Positions 45,612-57,242 of a stretch of DNA of 64,000 nt are shown here, one piece after another. Under the pieces are notes generated by a model. It did not search any database. It was given only the letters and a program-made list of their open reading frames with translations, and was not told where the DNA came from. Both the position numbers and the translations under genes were made by a program. Source of the stretch: Neofusicoccum parvum (taxonomy: Eukaryota > Ascomycota > Dothideomycetes > Botryosphaeriales > Botryosphaeriaceae); assembly GCA_020912385.1 (NCBI GenBank), contig CP087206.1, positions 496,001 through 560,000 on the forward strand, given 5' to 3'. How positions within the stretch are numbered: position 1 is the first letter of the stretch; each line of letters opens with the position of its first letter.

Positions 45612-47197
45612 TTAAGAAGCCGATCCTGGAGCGGGCTGACCCTCCTGAGGCTGCGAGGCCGGAGGCTGGCTGCTGGAAGCGGGCTGCGCGCCGTCGCCCT
45701 GCTTATCCGGGAGAAGGCCCTTGGCCAGCCAAAGTTGGATCAACGGCATCATGGGCTCCATCTCCTTCTCGCTAAGCAAGTCGTACTGCTGGCCCACGTT
45801 GATGAAGTGGATGAAGCACGTGTTGAGCTCCTTGTAAGCGTTCAGGTTCCAGAAGGGGTCGAGCCAATGGCCGTGGTACAAATGCGCGTAGCACCGCATC
45901 ATTTGCCTGTAGATGGACTTGATATCGTCCTTGAAGTGCTTTGGGAAGCCTGCTGTCTTGCCCATCCACTCATCACCGGAGAGCTGGGAGAGCGGGGCGT
46001 TGAGGCTGGTCGGGCCTGCGGGAATGGGGCTGTTGGCGCTGGGGGTGTTCAAGCCACCCGAGGCGTACGTAGCAGCGGAGGTGCCAGAGGGCTGGGATGG
46101 GATTGAGGTGTCGGTCGGGAAGAGGTTTTGGTCGCCAATCTTCCCTACAATCCACTTCTGGACCAGCTGGATGTACTGGTATGCGGGAATCTTAATGGGC
46201 TTTTTGTTGTTGTCCAGCCAGGTGTAGGTGTGACTAGACAACATCAGTATCATGGCTCATTGAGACGAATTGATCTTTTTGGTCAAACTCACCCAGCAGC
46301 AGACATGGTGGGGCACGTGTCCGGGTTGCAGATCGGGCGGCCGGTCCGCTCGTCGACAGTCTTGATAATCATGATCATGCCATCGAGAAGGCGGTATTGC
46401 TCGACGACTAGTGAGGTCAATTCAAGCGGATGAGGTGGAAGTGGCGAAGCACAAACCTTGGTGAGCGAGCCACTCGCCCTCGTCGACCATCTTTGGCCGC
46501 GCGGCGAGGGTCATGAAGTTACCCTTGACAATCAGGTTGGAGTGCTCCTCGCGAAAGAAGTACGGAGGCTTCCTGTTCTGAGGCGACTGCGAACGGTCGG
46601 CCTCAATTGGCGCCTCGTTTGGCACGGCAGTAGCCATTGATGGAGAGTACGGCATCTGCTGCATGGCGCCCGGAGGATACTGCTGGGGAGCGGCCTGGTA
46701 GGAGGTGGTCGGTGACGCGTTGCCCTTGCCCTGCGACGGCGGTTGATTGTTGCTGTTCTTGTTGGATCGTCCGCCAAAGCCTTGGCGACTGTCGTGCTAT
46801 TGGTTAACGTGGTGTTCTAGACCCTCTTATGTGGTGAAGTCGGTGACGGGCTGGGGTTAAAGGGTGAGGTTCATGCCCAGGGCAAACGCAGTTGAAACCG
46901 GTGAAGACGGCAATGCCGTGGCCCGAGACAGCGGACGGTGGGCAGGGTAAAGAAAGGTAAACAGCGGCGCGGGGAGCGAATCACGTGTAGGCGGTGTGCA
47001 GCGGTGGAGAAGTGAGGACAAAGGACGAATGGAAGCCGCGTGCTGGAGATGATCTTGGAGAGTCGAGTGGCTCAGCGGCCAGGCTGAACGGTCTCGCGGG
47101 GCAAGCGGGGGAAAGTGAAGGCATGCAGGAAGGCTCTTGAGGACACGAGGAATGCCAAGCGGCGTGCAACTTACACGCTGGAGAAGAACGACGCCAT
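45612..47197 (-). CDS. MOB2: Mob2-type NDR kinase activator (partner of Cbk1/COT-1)
   Basis: Exons (minus) 47197-47175, 46788-46457, 46407-46293 and 46233-45612 give 363 residues. Exon 1 is only 23 nt (MASFFSSV), spliced over a 386-nt intron to RQGFGGRSNKNSNN; the next two introns are 49 and 59 nt. The Mob domain runs from about residue 80: PPYFFREEHSNLIVKGNFMT, EEL-type WLAHQVVEQYRLLDG, the zinc-binding CNPDTCPTM, HTYTWLDNNKKPIKIPA and CYAHLYHGH. The PYFF..GNF entry distinguishes Mob2 from Mob1. A Ser/Thr/Pro insert of about 50 residues interrupts the domain after DQNLF. It supports polarised growth through the NDR kinase. Confidence 0.9.
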
Positions 47198-47652
47198 GTC
47201 TGCGGACGCCGCGAATTTACAGAGAAGAACGACGCTAACACGGGGGGCGGCTCTTGCGCGCGGGGAGCCGTCGGGCGATGTGGCAGGAGGAGACGAAGAG
47301 CGAAGGGGTTGGGAAGATGTGGTTGTCTGAAGCCTCTCCCTACCGCACGCCGCGGCGGTTTCAGCGCGCCCCTCCTGAAAGGGGAACATGCCGCCCCCGG
47401 CCCGCCGTTTTTCCGCGCCGCCGCGCGAGTCCGCCGAGCCTGCGCCTGAGCCTGCGACGCGCCTGTGTTGCGCTGCGTGGTTGTGGTGAAGCTGTAGCTC
47501 GCCCGTCCACTGTCGCTGCTCCTCCACCTCCACCTCCACGACCGGCCCACGCACGCCGCCACACGCCGGGCTCCGCCGCCACCTCTGCCCGCTGTTTCTG
47601 CGCCTCCGCGCCCGCCTGCCGCCCGCCAATCGCGCGTCTCACAACAACAGCC
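47198..47652. promoter_or_regulatory. Bidirectional promoter, MOB2 / LEO1
   Basis: 455 bp between the start codons; GC-rich, no TATA box in an expected place. Confidence 0.55.
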
Positions 47653-49260
47653 ATGGCCTCCGATTCAGAGAACAACCTGTTCGACGACGATGCTGAAGCA
47701 ACCGGCGCCGTCGCTGCGACCAACTCACCTCCGCCCGACCAGAACGACGATGACGACGATGATGTCGTAACCGGCAGACGCACGACCGCTGGCGCCGGCG
47801 CAGCTAGCGACGACGACCTCAACGACGACGAGCCGCCGCTGGAGGATGACGATGACCTCTTTGGCGACGGCGGCGATGACGATGATGAGGGCGAGCAAGC
47901 ACCGTATGTTGATCGGGATGCTCTCCTTCTCTCAGAGCGTCAATTGACATGGCTACAGGGCGGAGCGCACGCTCGATGACGAGGAGCTCGATTCCGGGGA
48001 TGACATGGGCCGTGATGACCGCAGGCAAAGTCAGGCTGGGGAAGAGTTCGAGGCAATGGAGCTCAAGATGGCCGAGGCGTCACTGCCACGCCATCCGGTT
48101 CCTGAGCCTAGCGACAACGAGGTATGTGGGCATCTTCATTTGGCAAGGCCAGCTCACTGACGCCACGGCAGCTGTATCTGATGAAAGTCCCGCGCTTCCT
48201 TGCTGTCGAGCCTAGGAGCTTTGTCATGGAAAAATGGCAGCCGCCCACGGCAGACCATCACAGCAAAGAGCCGTCCGCAACATTTTCCCCGTTCAAGACC
48301 GCGCAGACGACGGTCCGCTGGCGGCACTCTCCCTCGGACCCATCGAAGCTTCAATCCAACGCGCGAATTCTGCGGTGGTCAGATGGATCTCTCACATTGC
48401 AGCTGGGCTCTGATCCTACCCAGCATTATGAAGTGGAAGGAAAGCCTCTTGCTCCTCCACAGATCAACCCCATCAAGCCGACGCCCACTAGCATTAGGGA
48501 TGCAAGGAAAAGCGGCCCCACCACCTACGACCCCAGCAGAGACTCCTTCACCTATCTGTGCACGCCCAACCAAAGTGAGCAACTGGTCCGCGTCACGAAC
48601 AAGGTCACCGCCGGTCTCTCCGTGCTGCCGTCAAAGAGCACCACCGACGACTCTCTTGAGCGCTTACAAGAGTCCCTCGCTGCCGCTGCCAAGGCCCGCT
48701 CTGGAACTGGCGGTGCTGTTGCTGTTTTCAGCTTGACGGACGATCCTGAGAAGAAGAAGAAAGAGGCAGAGGCTGCCGAGAGAGAGCGGGAGCGTGTTGC
48801 TAAGCTTGAAGAACGTGCTAAGGAACGTCAACGCATGAAGAACGACCGCGGCTTCGGCCGGAGTGGTATGGGGCGATCTGGAGGATATGGCAGCTCCCGC
48901 TACGGCTTGTCGAGCGGATACGACGACGACGAGCGTGGCGCCCGTGGGCCTAAGCAGAGACGTCCCAGGCGTGATGAGTACAGCGATGAAGAAGAGGACG
49001 CCGGCCCTCGCTCCCGTTTCAGGGAAGACGAGTACGACGAGGACGATGACTTCATTGCTGGAAGCGACGAGGAGCCCCAGACGTTCGAAGACGACGAGGA
49101 TATCGACGAACGCCTTGAGCAGCAATCACGAAGAGAGAGACGTGATAGCCCAAAGAGGACTCACGCTGACGACGACGACGATGACGATGAAGTCGTTGCG
49201 GCGAGTTCTAGGAAGCGGAGAAGGGTTGTTGACGACGATGATGATGAAGACGATGAGTAG
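47653..49260 (+). CDS. LEO1: Leo1, subunit of the Paf1 transcription-elongation complex
   Basis: Exons 47653-47903, 47959-48121 and 48172-49260, 500 residues; introns 55 and 50 nt. The N-terminus is a run of Asp/Glu (NLFDDDAEA and long poly-Asp). The conserved Leo1 domain starts at LYLMKVPRFLAVEPRSF and continues through TTVRWRHSP, SDGSLTLQLGSD and DSFTYLCTPN. A basic/charged coiled coil (EKKKKEAEAAERERERVAKL) and a C-terminal acidic/Arg region with DSPKRTHADDDD and a nuclear-signal-like RKRRR follow. Leo1 aids histone modification coupled to RNA polymerase II elongation. Length and order agree with the family. Confidence 0.95.
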
Positions 49261-50754
49261 AGGAGCTACTGGCTTGAAGATCAAAATCCAGGCATCAGGA
49301 AAGGCACAGGAAGTTGGCAGGCATAATCGGCGCTGGAATTCTTAAATTTGCTGATTCCCAAAAAAAGCGTGTAGACGGACATTTTGGTATGCTTGGGGGC
49401 ATCGAGTAGCCTGCATCCTATTGCAGAACAGCGATTATCAAACGAAAACTTCAAACTTCGGAAAAGGCACGAATCCACGCAGTCCAGGCTGTTGCTAGCA
49501 CCCAAGAGAACCAAAGATAACATCCATGCGAGTCCGGGGATAATGTGTGTTGGAGTGCAAGAGTTGATGGAAGAGAGCCGATAAGCAATACTACGGTGAT
49601 TCGTTCATTGGCAACACCACAGCATTTGCATCGCACGGAGGAAGGCCTGAAGAGCGCTGATGGGTGACGGAGCTCGAGGCTGTGTCACGCAGACGCATCA
49701 ATTGTGGCACACCAACGTCAAGCAGCATGGCATGCCAATCCCAAGGCTCCCATTTGTCGACAAAACCCCACACGGAACTAAGGCAGGGCGCTAGATCGCT
49801 GCATTGGAGGGCCGAGCCGCATAGAGCCAGTGAGCCAGCACCAGAGAGCTGGCACTCTTCGAATGACTCCAGAACACGAAAACAGCGCGGTGATGCACAA
49901 GCTTACCACAGCCCTAATGCGGCGTTCGCTTGGCTGCGGCTGACAGGCTTGCCCAGCCGCCCAGCTCTTGGGCCTGTTCTTGCGTCGAGCTTGGTGTGCG
50001 CCGTGAGATCACGGATCTGGCAGCCGTGACGACGGGCCCAGAGCAACTCTAGAAGCCGGCGGCCGCAGCAGGCGTCCAGTGAGACAGTCGGCGTGGCCGA
50101 GGATGCATGTGGGCGACGGCGGTGGCGGGCACGCGGCGGGCTGCTCAGCTCACGCGGGCGGCAAGCAGCTGGGATGCGCACTGCTGGCCTGGCGGGCGGC
50201 GGCGAGGCAGACACAGACGGGCGGGCGCGCCGCCTGTGGAGGCACCTCTTGGCGGATGCTTAGCGGGGCATAGGCCCTGATTGCGTCTTATCACGTTATC
50301 TCCATATTCGCTCTACGCCGCCGACGTTTGCAGGCGGCGCGTGGTCAACGCGCACTTCTGCTTGCTTTTCCCGGATCCGCCGATGGCAGTGGCAGCTTGT
50401 ACACGCTACGCGTGCTCGGCGAACTTGCGCGCTGCCTGCATGCGCCAACGAGCGGCGCGGCACACGGCAAAAAGTCTGGGGCGGTGCTGCGCGGTGCGAG
50501 CGCCGACGCCCATACGCCCGGTTGCGCAGCATCATCTCACCCGCCGTTTCCTCGAGATGGATCCCGCCCGGGCTGCCCTGGCGCATTAGCTTCTCTTCCC
50601 TGTCGTGGCTTACGCCGCCCATTTGCTGACGTCGCCGGCCCTTTTCGAAGGCAACATGAACGATGCGCTCCCGCCTGTGGCGCTAAGTCCGCAACGCAAC
50701 GCTCTACTGCTACCGGGTGCTAGCCTGTAAGCTCGTTCGAAGATCACCTCTTCT
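49261..50754. other. Long region upstream of the amino-acid permease gene
   Basis: No supported gene in about 1.5 kb. GC-rich sequence at 49950-50720 gives many chance open frames without conserved motifs. It probably holds upstream regulatory sequence for the permease. Confidence 0.4.
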
Positions 50755-50761
50755 TATAAAA
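50755..50761 (+). promoter_or_regulatory. TATA box of the permease gene
   Basis: TATAAAA, 268 nt upstream of the permease ATG, followed by pyrimidine-rich sequence. A second, weaker TATAAG sits at about 50930. Confidence 0.5.
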
Positions 50762-50951
50762 CTCAATCCCACTTCCCGGTCCACCGCCAGCCTGTTCCGT
50801 CTGCACTCTCCCGGTTCCCGCCCCAAGTGATCCTCACCCGAACGCTCCCCATCGGCTCTGACGCCTGATTCAGCACGCAACCGAGCGGGTTTCCTCGTTG
50901 CGCGCTCCCTCTGAATTTTCCCCCGGTTTTATAAGGAGCAGCGAGTGGTTA

Positions 50952-51032
50952 ATGCTGCCGCGCAACACGAGTCGCAACCCTTTCTACTACACCCCCTCCG
51001 TCCAGGCCATCCGGTCGGTAAAATGGCGTTAG
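50952..51032 (+). promoter_or_regulatory. Upstream open reading frame overlapping the permease start codon
   Basis: ATG at 50952 opens 26 codons ending with TAG at 51030-51032, inside the first codons of the permease (ATG 51023) in another frame. Ribosomes that translate it would pass the main start, so it could repress or regulate permease translation. Depends on the transcript start lying upstream and the leader being unspliced. Confidence 0.5.
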
Positions 51033-52708
51033 GCTTTGGCAGCAAGAAGAGCGTCGACAGCAACGATGTCGACCCCAAATCCACTTCTCCCCATGCGCCC
51101 GATGACAAGAACGTCCTCGACACCTCAGGCAACTATGGCGCCGGCTACGACCAGGAGGGCCAGCGGACCCACGGCGACCGTCCCATGCGCCGCATCAGCG
51201 AGCCCATCGTGAAGCCTGTCATCGGCGGCGTTGTTGGCGGCAGCGGCTCGGACTCGGACAGCACCATGAGCGTGGGCAAGCAGATCGCGATGGAGGAATC
51301 CAACGCGATCAAGTACAGGACGTGCAGCTGGCCGAAAACTGCCGCTTTGCTCTTCTCCGAGTACATCTGCTTGGCCATTATGTCGTTCCCGTGGTCTTAC
51401 TCCATTCTGGGTCTTGTCCCAGGCCTGATCTTGACTGTCGTGATTGCTGGCCTCGTGCTCTATACCTCCTTGATTGTTTGGTGAGTTTTGGTCCGCGGAA
51501 GCTAGGGTTATGGGTCTGACAGTCATCCAGGGAATTCTGCCTTCGTCATCCTGAAGTGAAGGATGTCTGTGATATTGGTCAAATGTTGTTCTTCAACTCG
51601 AAGGCGGCATGGTGGTTCACCGCCGTCATGTTCCTTCTAAACAACACTTTCATCCAGGTAAGCTAATCGAGATTTCCGCCTTGCGACAGCCACTTACGAA
51701 AATCAGGGTCTTCACTGCCTTGTTGGCGCTAAATACCTCAACACTATGACGAACCACAGTGTTTGCACCATCGGATTCTCCGCGATTGTCGCCGTCATTT
51801 CCTGGTTCTGCTCGCTACCTCGGACGTTCTCCACGCTTGCGCAGCTGGCAACGGCGTCCGCCCTGTTTACCTTTATCTCGGTCCTTTTGGCGACCATTTT
51901 CAAGGCGATTGAGCCCCATCCCGCTGGATACCCCGAATTCGGCGAGCCTATTGTGCTTGCGATTCCCGCTGCCGGAACTACATTCGTGGCCGGCATGAAT
52001 GCCTTTATGAACATTAGCTACACATTCATTGGTCAGATTACGATCCCTTCGTTCATCGCGGAGATGAAGAACCCCAAGGACTTCCCTAAGGCGCTCTGGG
52101 CGGTCACCATTGCCGAAGTCATCGTGTTCAGCTTGGTCGGCGCCATTGTGTACGCTTACACCGGCACCCAATACATCACCGCCCCGGCCTTCGGTTCCAT
52201 CAGCAACGAGGTGTATAAGAAGGTTAGCTTCAGCTTCATGATCCCGACCATCATCTTCCTCGGCGTGCTCTACGCCTCGGTCTCGGCTCGCTTCATCTTC
52301 TTCCGCCTGTTCCAGGACTCCCGCCACATGGGCAACCACACCGTCGTCGGCTGGATCTCCTGGGGTGCCATCCTGGCGTGCCTTTGGGTCGGTGCCTTCA
52401 TCATTGCTGAGGTCATTCCCTTCTTCTCGGATCTGCTCAGTTTGATGAGTGCACTCTTCGACTCGTTCTTTGGCTTCATTTTCTGGGGTGTTGCGTACAT
52501 TCGCATGCGCAGAGCAGACTATGGGCCGGACTTCTACAAGAAGCGCGGCTGGAAGGGCCCCGTTGGATTCGTGTTCAACATCATCCTCTGCATGATTGGC
52601 CTACTGTTCCTGAGTGGCGGAACTTATGCCGTCGTTGAGAGCATCATCGAGGGCTATGAGCAGGCATCGTTCGGCGGGGCGTTCTCGTGCGCGACGAACG
52701 GTTTGTAG
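51023..52708 (+). CDS. Amino-acid permease, AAAP family (neutral amino-acid permease/Mtr type)
   Basis: Exons 51023-51480, 51531-51657 and 51707-52708, 528 residues; introns 50 and 49 nt. A cytosolic N-terminus of about 105 residues, Ser/Asp-rich, precedes the first span (TAALLFSEYICLAIMSFPW). About ten or eleven hydrophobic segments follow, including SVCTIGFSAIVAVISWFCSL, TFISVLLATIF, IAEVIVFSLVGAIVYAYTG and GFVFNIILCMIGLLFLSGGT. The SFPWSY motif in span 1 and NAFMNISYTFIGQITIPSFIAEM match fungal AAAP permeases related to Neurospora MTR. It likely moves neutral or aromatic amino acids across the plasma membrane; specificity is not visible. A uORF overlaps its start. Confidence 0.93.
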
Positions 52709-53246
52709 ACGGAACATAAGAAAGTCAAATGAGGAGGGCAAGTCTCTGAAGGAAAAATAGGATGACTAAAACGGACGGTTACTGGGTTTTCGTGTGTCCA
52801 TGGTGGTTTCATGATCATGGACTTTTGTCTTCGCGGACGGTAATTGCCCGCGGGCATGGTCACGGCCGTGACGTTAATGATATTCTTGTAATGGCATTAA
52901 TCTTGCGTTCTGCTGAATGACTTGCGCCCGTGTTGCACGGCAGCCACGATGTGGACGGCACTGGTGTTGAGCGCTCCAATGCTATGCCCGATGACGAAAA
53001 CGTGGGGGAAGCTCTGACGTCTTTCCCGTCCTGCCGTGCCTTGTGCCGCTCCACCGGCCTCGCTTGGGGCCTGCTCTCTCGTCACATGCAAGCCCCATCC
53101 CGCGCGGAAGAACACCATCTGTCAACAACCCCAGCCACAATTCCCTCGTTCTCTCGCCTTTCTCGACGTTCTGTCGCCGTTCCTGCAGCTCACCCCCTCT
53201 CACACCCTCTCAATTACTCAACGCCACCTTCATCTTGACCTCAACC
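52709..53246. promoter_or_regulatory. Permease 3' flank and OPI3 promoter
   Basis: 538 bp. A small palindromic patch (CCATG..CATGG type) lies near 52798-52827. Pyrimidine-rich sequence precedes the OPI3 ATG. No gene seen. Confidence 0.4.
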
Positions 53247-54465
53247 ATGGCCTCCTACATCGACTTCAGCCAGCCGACTCTTTGGCGTAAGTACTACGAG
53301 CTCTTTCCATGAGCTTCCCCGCTGCCTGCCGGTTCCTGCGCAAATTGGCTTCCCCGCACGACAAGAAATGCACCACCACGACAATTGCACTGCGCCATGG
53401 TTACCGAAGTGAGAACGGCAATTGCTGACATTGACTGAACAGTGTCGGCTGCATCCATTGCGTTCAACCCGACTTTCTGGAAGTAAGTTTCCCATTCGCC
53501 TCATGACGCAAGCCCGGTAGACAGACTCGCTAACTCTCCCTCCAGCATTGCTGCTCGCTCAGGTACTGTCCTCTTTCCTACCGCACAGCCATCGCTAGAG
53601 CTCCCGCGATTCCGCGGCATCACACCCGGACACGCGGGAGCATTGATGCGCAGGCTCCCCGCGACCCAATGGCAACCATACCTCACGAGCAACGCTCTGC
53701 AACACAGAACGAAGCTACAGAGTATCGAAGCGAGGGCATCAGGAAGCTGACGCGGGGTCTGCTGGAACAGAATACCACAACAAGACCATCACCAAGCTCT
53801 TCGGCGGCAACTCGCGCTACGGCTGCTACGCGCTCGCCGTGACCATCTTCTCGCTCGGAATCATTCGCGATGCCATGTACGCATCCCCCAGACCCCCTCC
53901 CCCCCTCTCCCTCACCCCAGCATCCCCACGCGCCCGCGCGACCACCGACTAACCGCCCCGGCGCAGCTACAAAACCGCCATCGAAGCGCAGCCCACGCAC
54001 CCGGCGCTGACGACGCCGCTCGCCACGTACGCGGCGTACGCGCTCCTCGTGTCCGGCAACACGCTGGTCCTGACGTCCATGTACGCGCTCGGTGTGACGG
54101 GGACGTACCTGGGCGACTACTTCGGGATCCTGATGGACGCCAAGGTCGAGGCGTTCCCGTTCAGCGTGACGGACGCGCCCATGTACTGGGGCAGCACGAT
54201 GAGCTTCCTGGGCACGGCGCTGCTGTTCGGCAGGCCCGCCGGCGTGTTCCTGACCGCGCTGGTGTACGTCGCGTACAGCGTCGCGCTGCGCTACGAGGAG
54301 TGAGTCGTCTCGTCCGAGACCGCCCCCTTGCCTGGTCAGGCGTGGAAAGGCAAGGGTACCGTGATGTTCTTGAAGCTGACGGCGAACGATAAAAACAGTC
54401 CCTTCACCGGCGAGATCTACGCGAAGCGCGACCGCGAGCGGGCTGCGGGCAAGAAGTCGTCGTAG
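53247..54465 (+). CDS. OPI3: Phospholipid N-methyltransferase Opi3 (PEMT type)
   Basis: Six exons: 53247-53286, 53443-53482, 53546-53562, 53771-53876, 53967-54299 and 54399-54465, giving 200 residues, the family's usual size. Exon 3 is a 17-nt microexon. The joined protein MASYIDFSQPTLW-LSAASIAFNPTFWN-IAARS-EYHNKTITKLFGG is the conserved Opi3 N-terminus. Hydrophobic segments follow (YALAVTIFSLGIIRD; ATYAAYALLVSGNTLVLTSM; MSFLGTALLFG). The SAM-binding region has GVTGTYLGDYFGILMD and the C-terminal ALRYEDPFTGEIYAKR, ending in KKSS, a possible ER-retrieval-like tail. It performs the last two methylations from phosphatidylethanolamine to phosphatidylcholine in the ER. Confidence 0.94.
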
Positions 54466-55143
54466 ACGACACGCCTTCTTTTGCCTCCCTCCCCGCCCCG
54501 GACCGTGACCCCTCCACGCACAGACGACGCAACCAACGGCTCGGACCGGAGCGGGAGTTCGGTCGGAAATGTCCCTTGCCCTTTCACGTGAACAATAAAC
54601 CAATTTAAGGGTAGTGAGGAGAAGGGGGAAGGGGGGGATGGAGGAAGGAGATATGATTTCGGCGAGCCGAGATTAAGGTCTCATCACGCGCATTATTCAA
54701 CACGCGTGTGATTAGATTAAACAGGAGATGATACTTAGAGGGGCTGAGAAGGTAGATGGAGAGAGGGGTCCAGCGGTTCATGAAAGCGACGAAGTTGACG
54801 ATAATTCTGCATAAGGTAGGGCGTTTTCAAAAATGGGTATTCAACTGCCATGGCGGGGGAAATGGGAGGTTTCTTGCAAGGTCAAAATAGGAGATACCAA
54901 TGCAAAATATTAGTTTTGTCGAAACCCTCGACTTTTTGAGAGACGGAAAGAAAAGGCTGTGGCGCAAGAATTTTGCAATATTCAAGGCAGAAATGGATTA
55001 CGAAAGCACTACTATTGTTTTGAAACGCTTAACTACACGCCCGAGTTCACCCCACTCGCACGCTCTCTGAAGTTCAAAGCCACCAAAATGAAAGCTCAAA
55101 AGGCACTTCATGGCCCAAGCTACCGATGCAGCTGGACAGAAAT
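54466..55143. other. Intergenic region between convergent OPI3 and beta-tubulin
   Basis: 678 bp of 3' flanking sequence, A/T-richer than the genes. No gene seen. Confidence 0.45.
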
Positions 55144-56889
55144 CTACTCCTCCTCGAGAGGAGCCTCCTCGTCGTACTCCTCCTCGGCATCGGAGACCGA
55201 CGCCTCCTGGTACTGCTGGTACTCGGAAACCAAGTCGTTCATGTTGGACTCAGCCTCAGTGAACTCCATCTCGTCCATACCCTCACCAGTGTACCAATGC
55301 AAGAAAGCCTTGCGACGGAACATAGCAGTGAACTGGTCACCGACACGCTTGAAGAGCTCCTGGATCGAGGTCGAGTTACCGACGAAGGTCGAGGACATCT
55401 TAAGGCCACGGGGAGGAATGGAGCAGAGAGCGGTCTGGACGTTGTTGGGGATCCACTCGACGAAGTACGAAGAGTTCTTGTTCTGGACGTTGCGCATCTG
55501 GTCCTCGACCTCCTTCATGGAGACCTTACCGCGGAAGATAGCGGAGCAGGTGAGGTAGCGGCCGTTGCGGAAGTCCGAGGCAGCCATCATGTTCTTGGGG
55601 TCGAACATCTGCTGAGTGAGCTCAGGAACGGTGACGGCACGGAAGGAGTGGGCGCCACGGCTGGTCAGGGGAGCGAAGCCGACCATGAAGAAGTGGAGAC
55701 GAGGGAAGGGAACCATGTTGACGGCAAGCTTGCGCAGGTCAGAGTTCAGCTGGCCGGGGAAGCGCAGGCAAGTGGTGACGCCGGACATGACGGCGGAGAC
55801 CAGGTGGTTCAGGTCACCGTAGGAGGGGTTGCTGAGCTTGAGGGTCCTCATGCAGATGTCGTACAGAGCCTGGTATGAATCAGCATCACATTCGCGGGTT
55901 TTCACTTCGTTGGAATCAACGCACCTCGTTGTCAATGCAGAAGGTCTCGTCGGAGTTCTCGACAAGCTGGTGGACGGACAGGGTGGCGTTGTAGGGCTCA
56001 ACGACGGTGTCGGAGACCTTGGGGGAGGGCACAACGGAGAAGGTGGCCATCATACGGTCGGGGAACTCCTCACGGATCTTGGAGATCAGGAGCGTACCCA
56101 TACCGGCACCGGTACCACCACCGAGGGAGTGGGTGATCTGGAAGCCCTGAAGGCAGTCGCAGCCCTCAGCCTCGCGGCGGACAACGTCGAGAACCTGGTC
56201 TACGAGCTCGGCACCCTCGGTGTAATGACCCTTGGCCCAGTTGTTACCGGCGCCAGACTGGCCGAAGACGAAGTTGTCGGGGCGGAAGAGCTGGCCGAAG
56301 GGGCCGGCGCGGACGGCATCCATGGTGCCGGGCTCGAGGTCGACGAGGACGGCACGAGGAACGTACTTGTTGTTGGACGCCTGCTGCGCGTTCAGAAGAT
56401 TGCCATACTTTACGTGTTTGTGCAATTAGTGAGAGAGTACCTCGTTGAAGTAGACGTTCATGCGCTCGAGCTGCAGGTCGGAGGTGCCATTGTAGCTGCT
56501 GCGGGTCAGCCATTGCCATTCGCGCGGGAAACGGCGCAGACTTACACGCCAGAGCCGTCCAGGCCGTGCTCGCCAGAAATGGTCTGCCTGTGGTGTCGAT
56601 TCGCGTCAGCGGGGGCGCGGGAGCGGGAGTGTTTTGGCAACAAACCAGAAGGCGGCACCGATTTGGTTACCCTGGGCAAAGTCAGCGCGGTGCAGCGAGT
56701 GCAGCGGATGCGAGGAGACTTACGCATTGGCCGGTCTGGAGGTGAACCTATGGATGCGAAAAGACGATGTTAGCAGGAGTGCGCAGCGGTGTTGACCCCG
56801 TTGTCGTAGCCGGGGGGCCAGACGCGGGGCTGTCAGGGGACGCGTAGAAAAACAAGCGGGCAGGCGCAGGAACGTACAATCTCGCGCAT
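55144..56889 (-). CDS. TUB2: Beta-tubulin
   Basis: Seven exons (minus): 56889-56878, 56747-56724, 56671-56646, 56587-56546, 56495-56441, 56380-55925 and 55869-55144, giving 446 residues. Five introns crowd the first ~160 coding bases, with exons as short as 12, 24 and 26 nt, as is usual for filamentous ascomycetes. The start is the MREI autoregulatory motif; the GTP-binding [10 protein letters not shown] is at 140-149 and the acidic tail ends EAPLEEE. Residues associated with benzimidazole resistance are wild type: His6, Tyr50, Phe167, Glu198 and Phe200. The symbol follows common fungal usage and is not proof of orthology to a given paralog. Confidence 0.98.
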
Positions 56890-57242
56890 GGTGGCTGTGG
56901 GTTGTGGTGGTTGAGGATGGAGTTGGAGAGAGAAGGTTCCTGAGAAATGCTAAAAGCGCGACTAGGGGAAGGGTGTCGGGCGGTGGATGCGATGGAGAAG
57001 GAGCAGGATGGGAGGACAGCGGTGAGGAAAGGCGAAGGCACCCGGCTCTGTTGTGGTCTGTGTGGGAAAGCGCCCGCACGGGCCACCCCAGGTCAACACG
57101 CGGGCCGCACATCGACATCTCGCATCACGCTCAGGAGTCTGGCAATTATTGGCCCTCATTACGCCGGCGCCAGCGCGACTGACTGCGAGAGGACGCACGC
57201 GCATCTGCCCCGGCACGTGTTCCTGCCCGCCCCGTCGCCGCC
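56890..57242. promoter_or_regulatory. Bidirectional promoter, beta-tubulin / DPP III
   Basis: 353 bp between the start codons at 56889 (minus) and 57243 (plus). No TATA box recognised. Confidence 0.55.

Noticed and set aside
47050..47110. tRNA-like A-box sequence in the MOB2 first intron
   Set aside because: No matching B box or pairing acceptor arm at the right distance.
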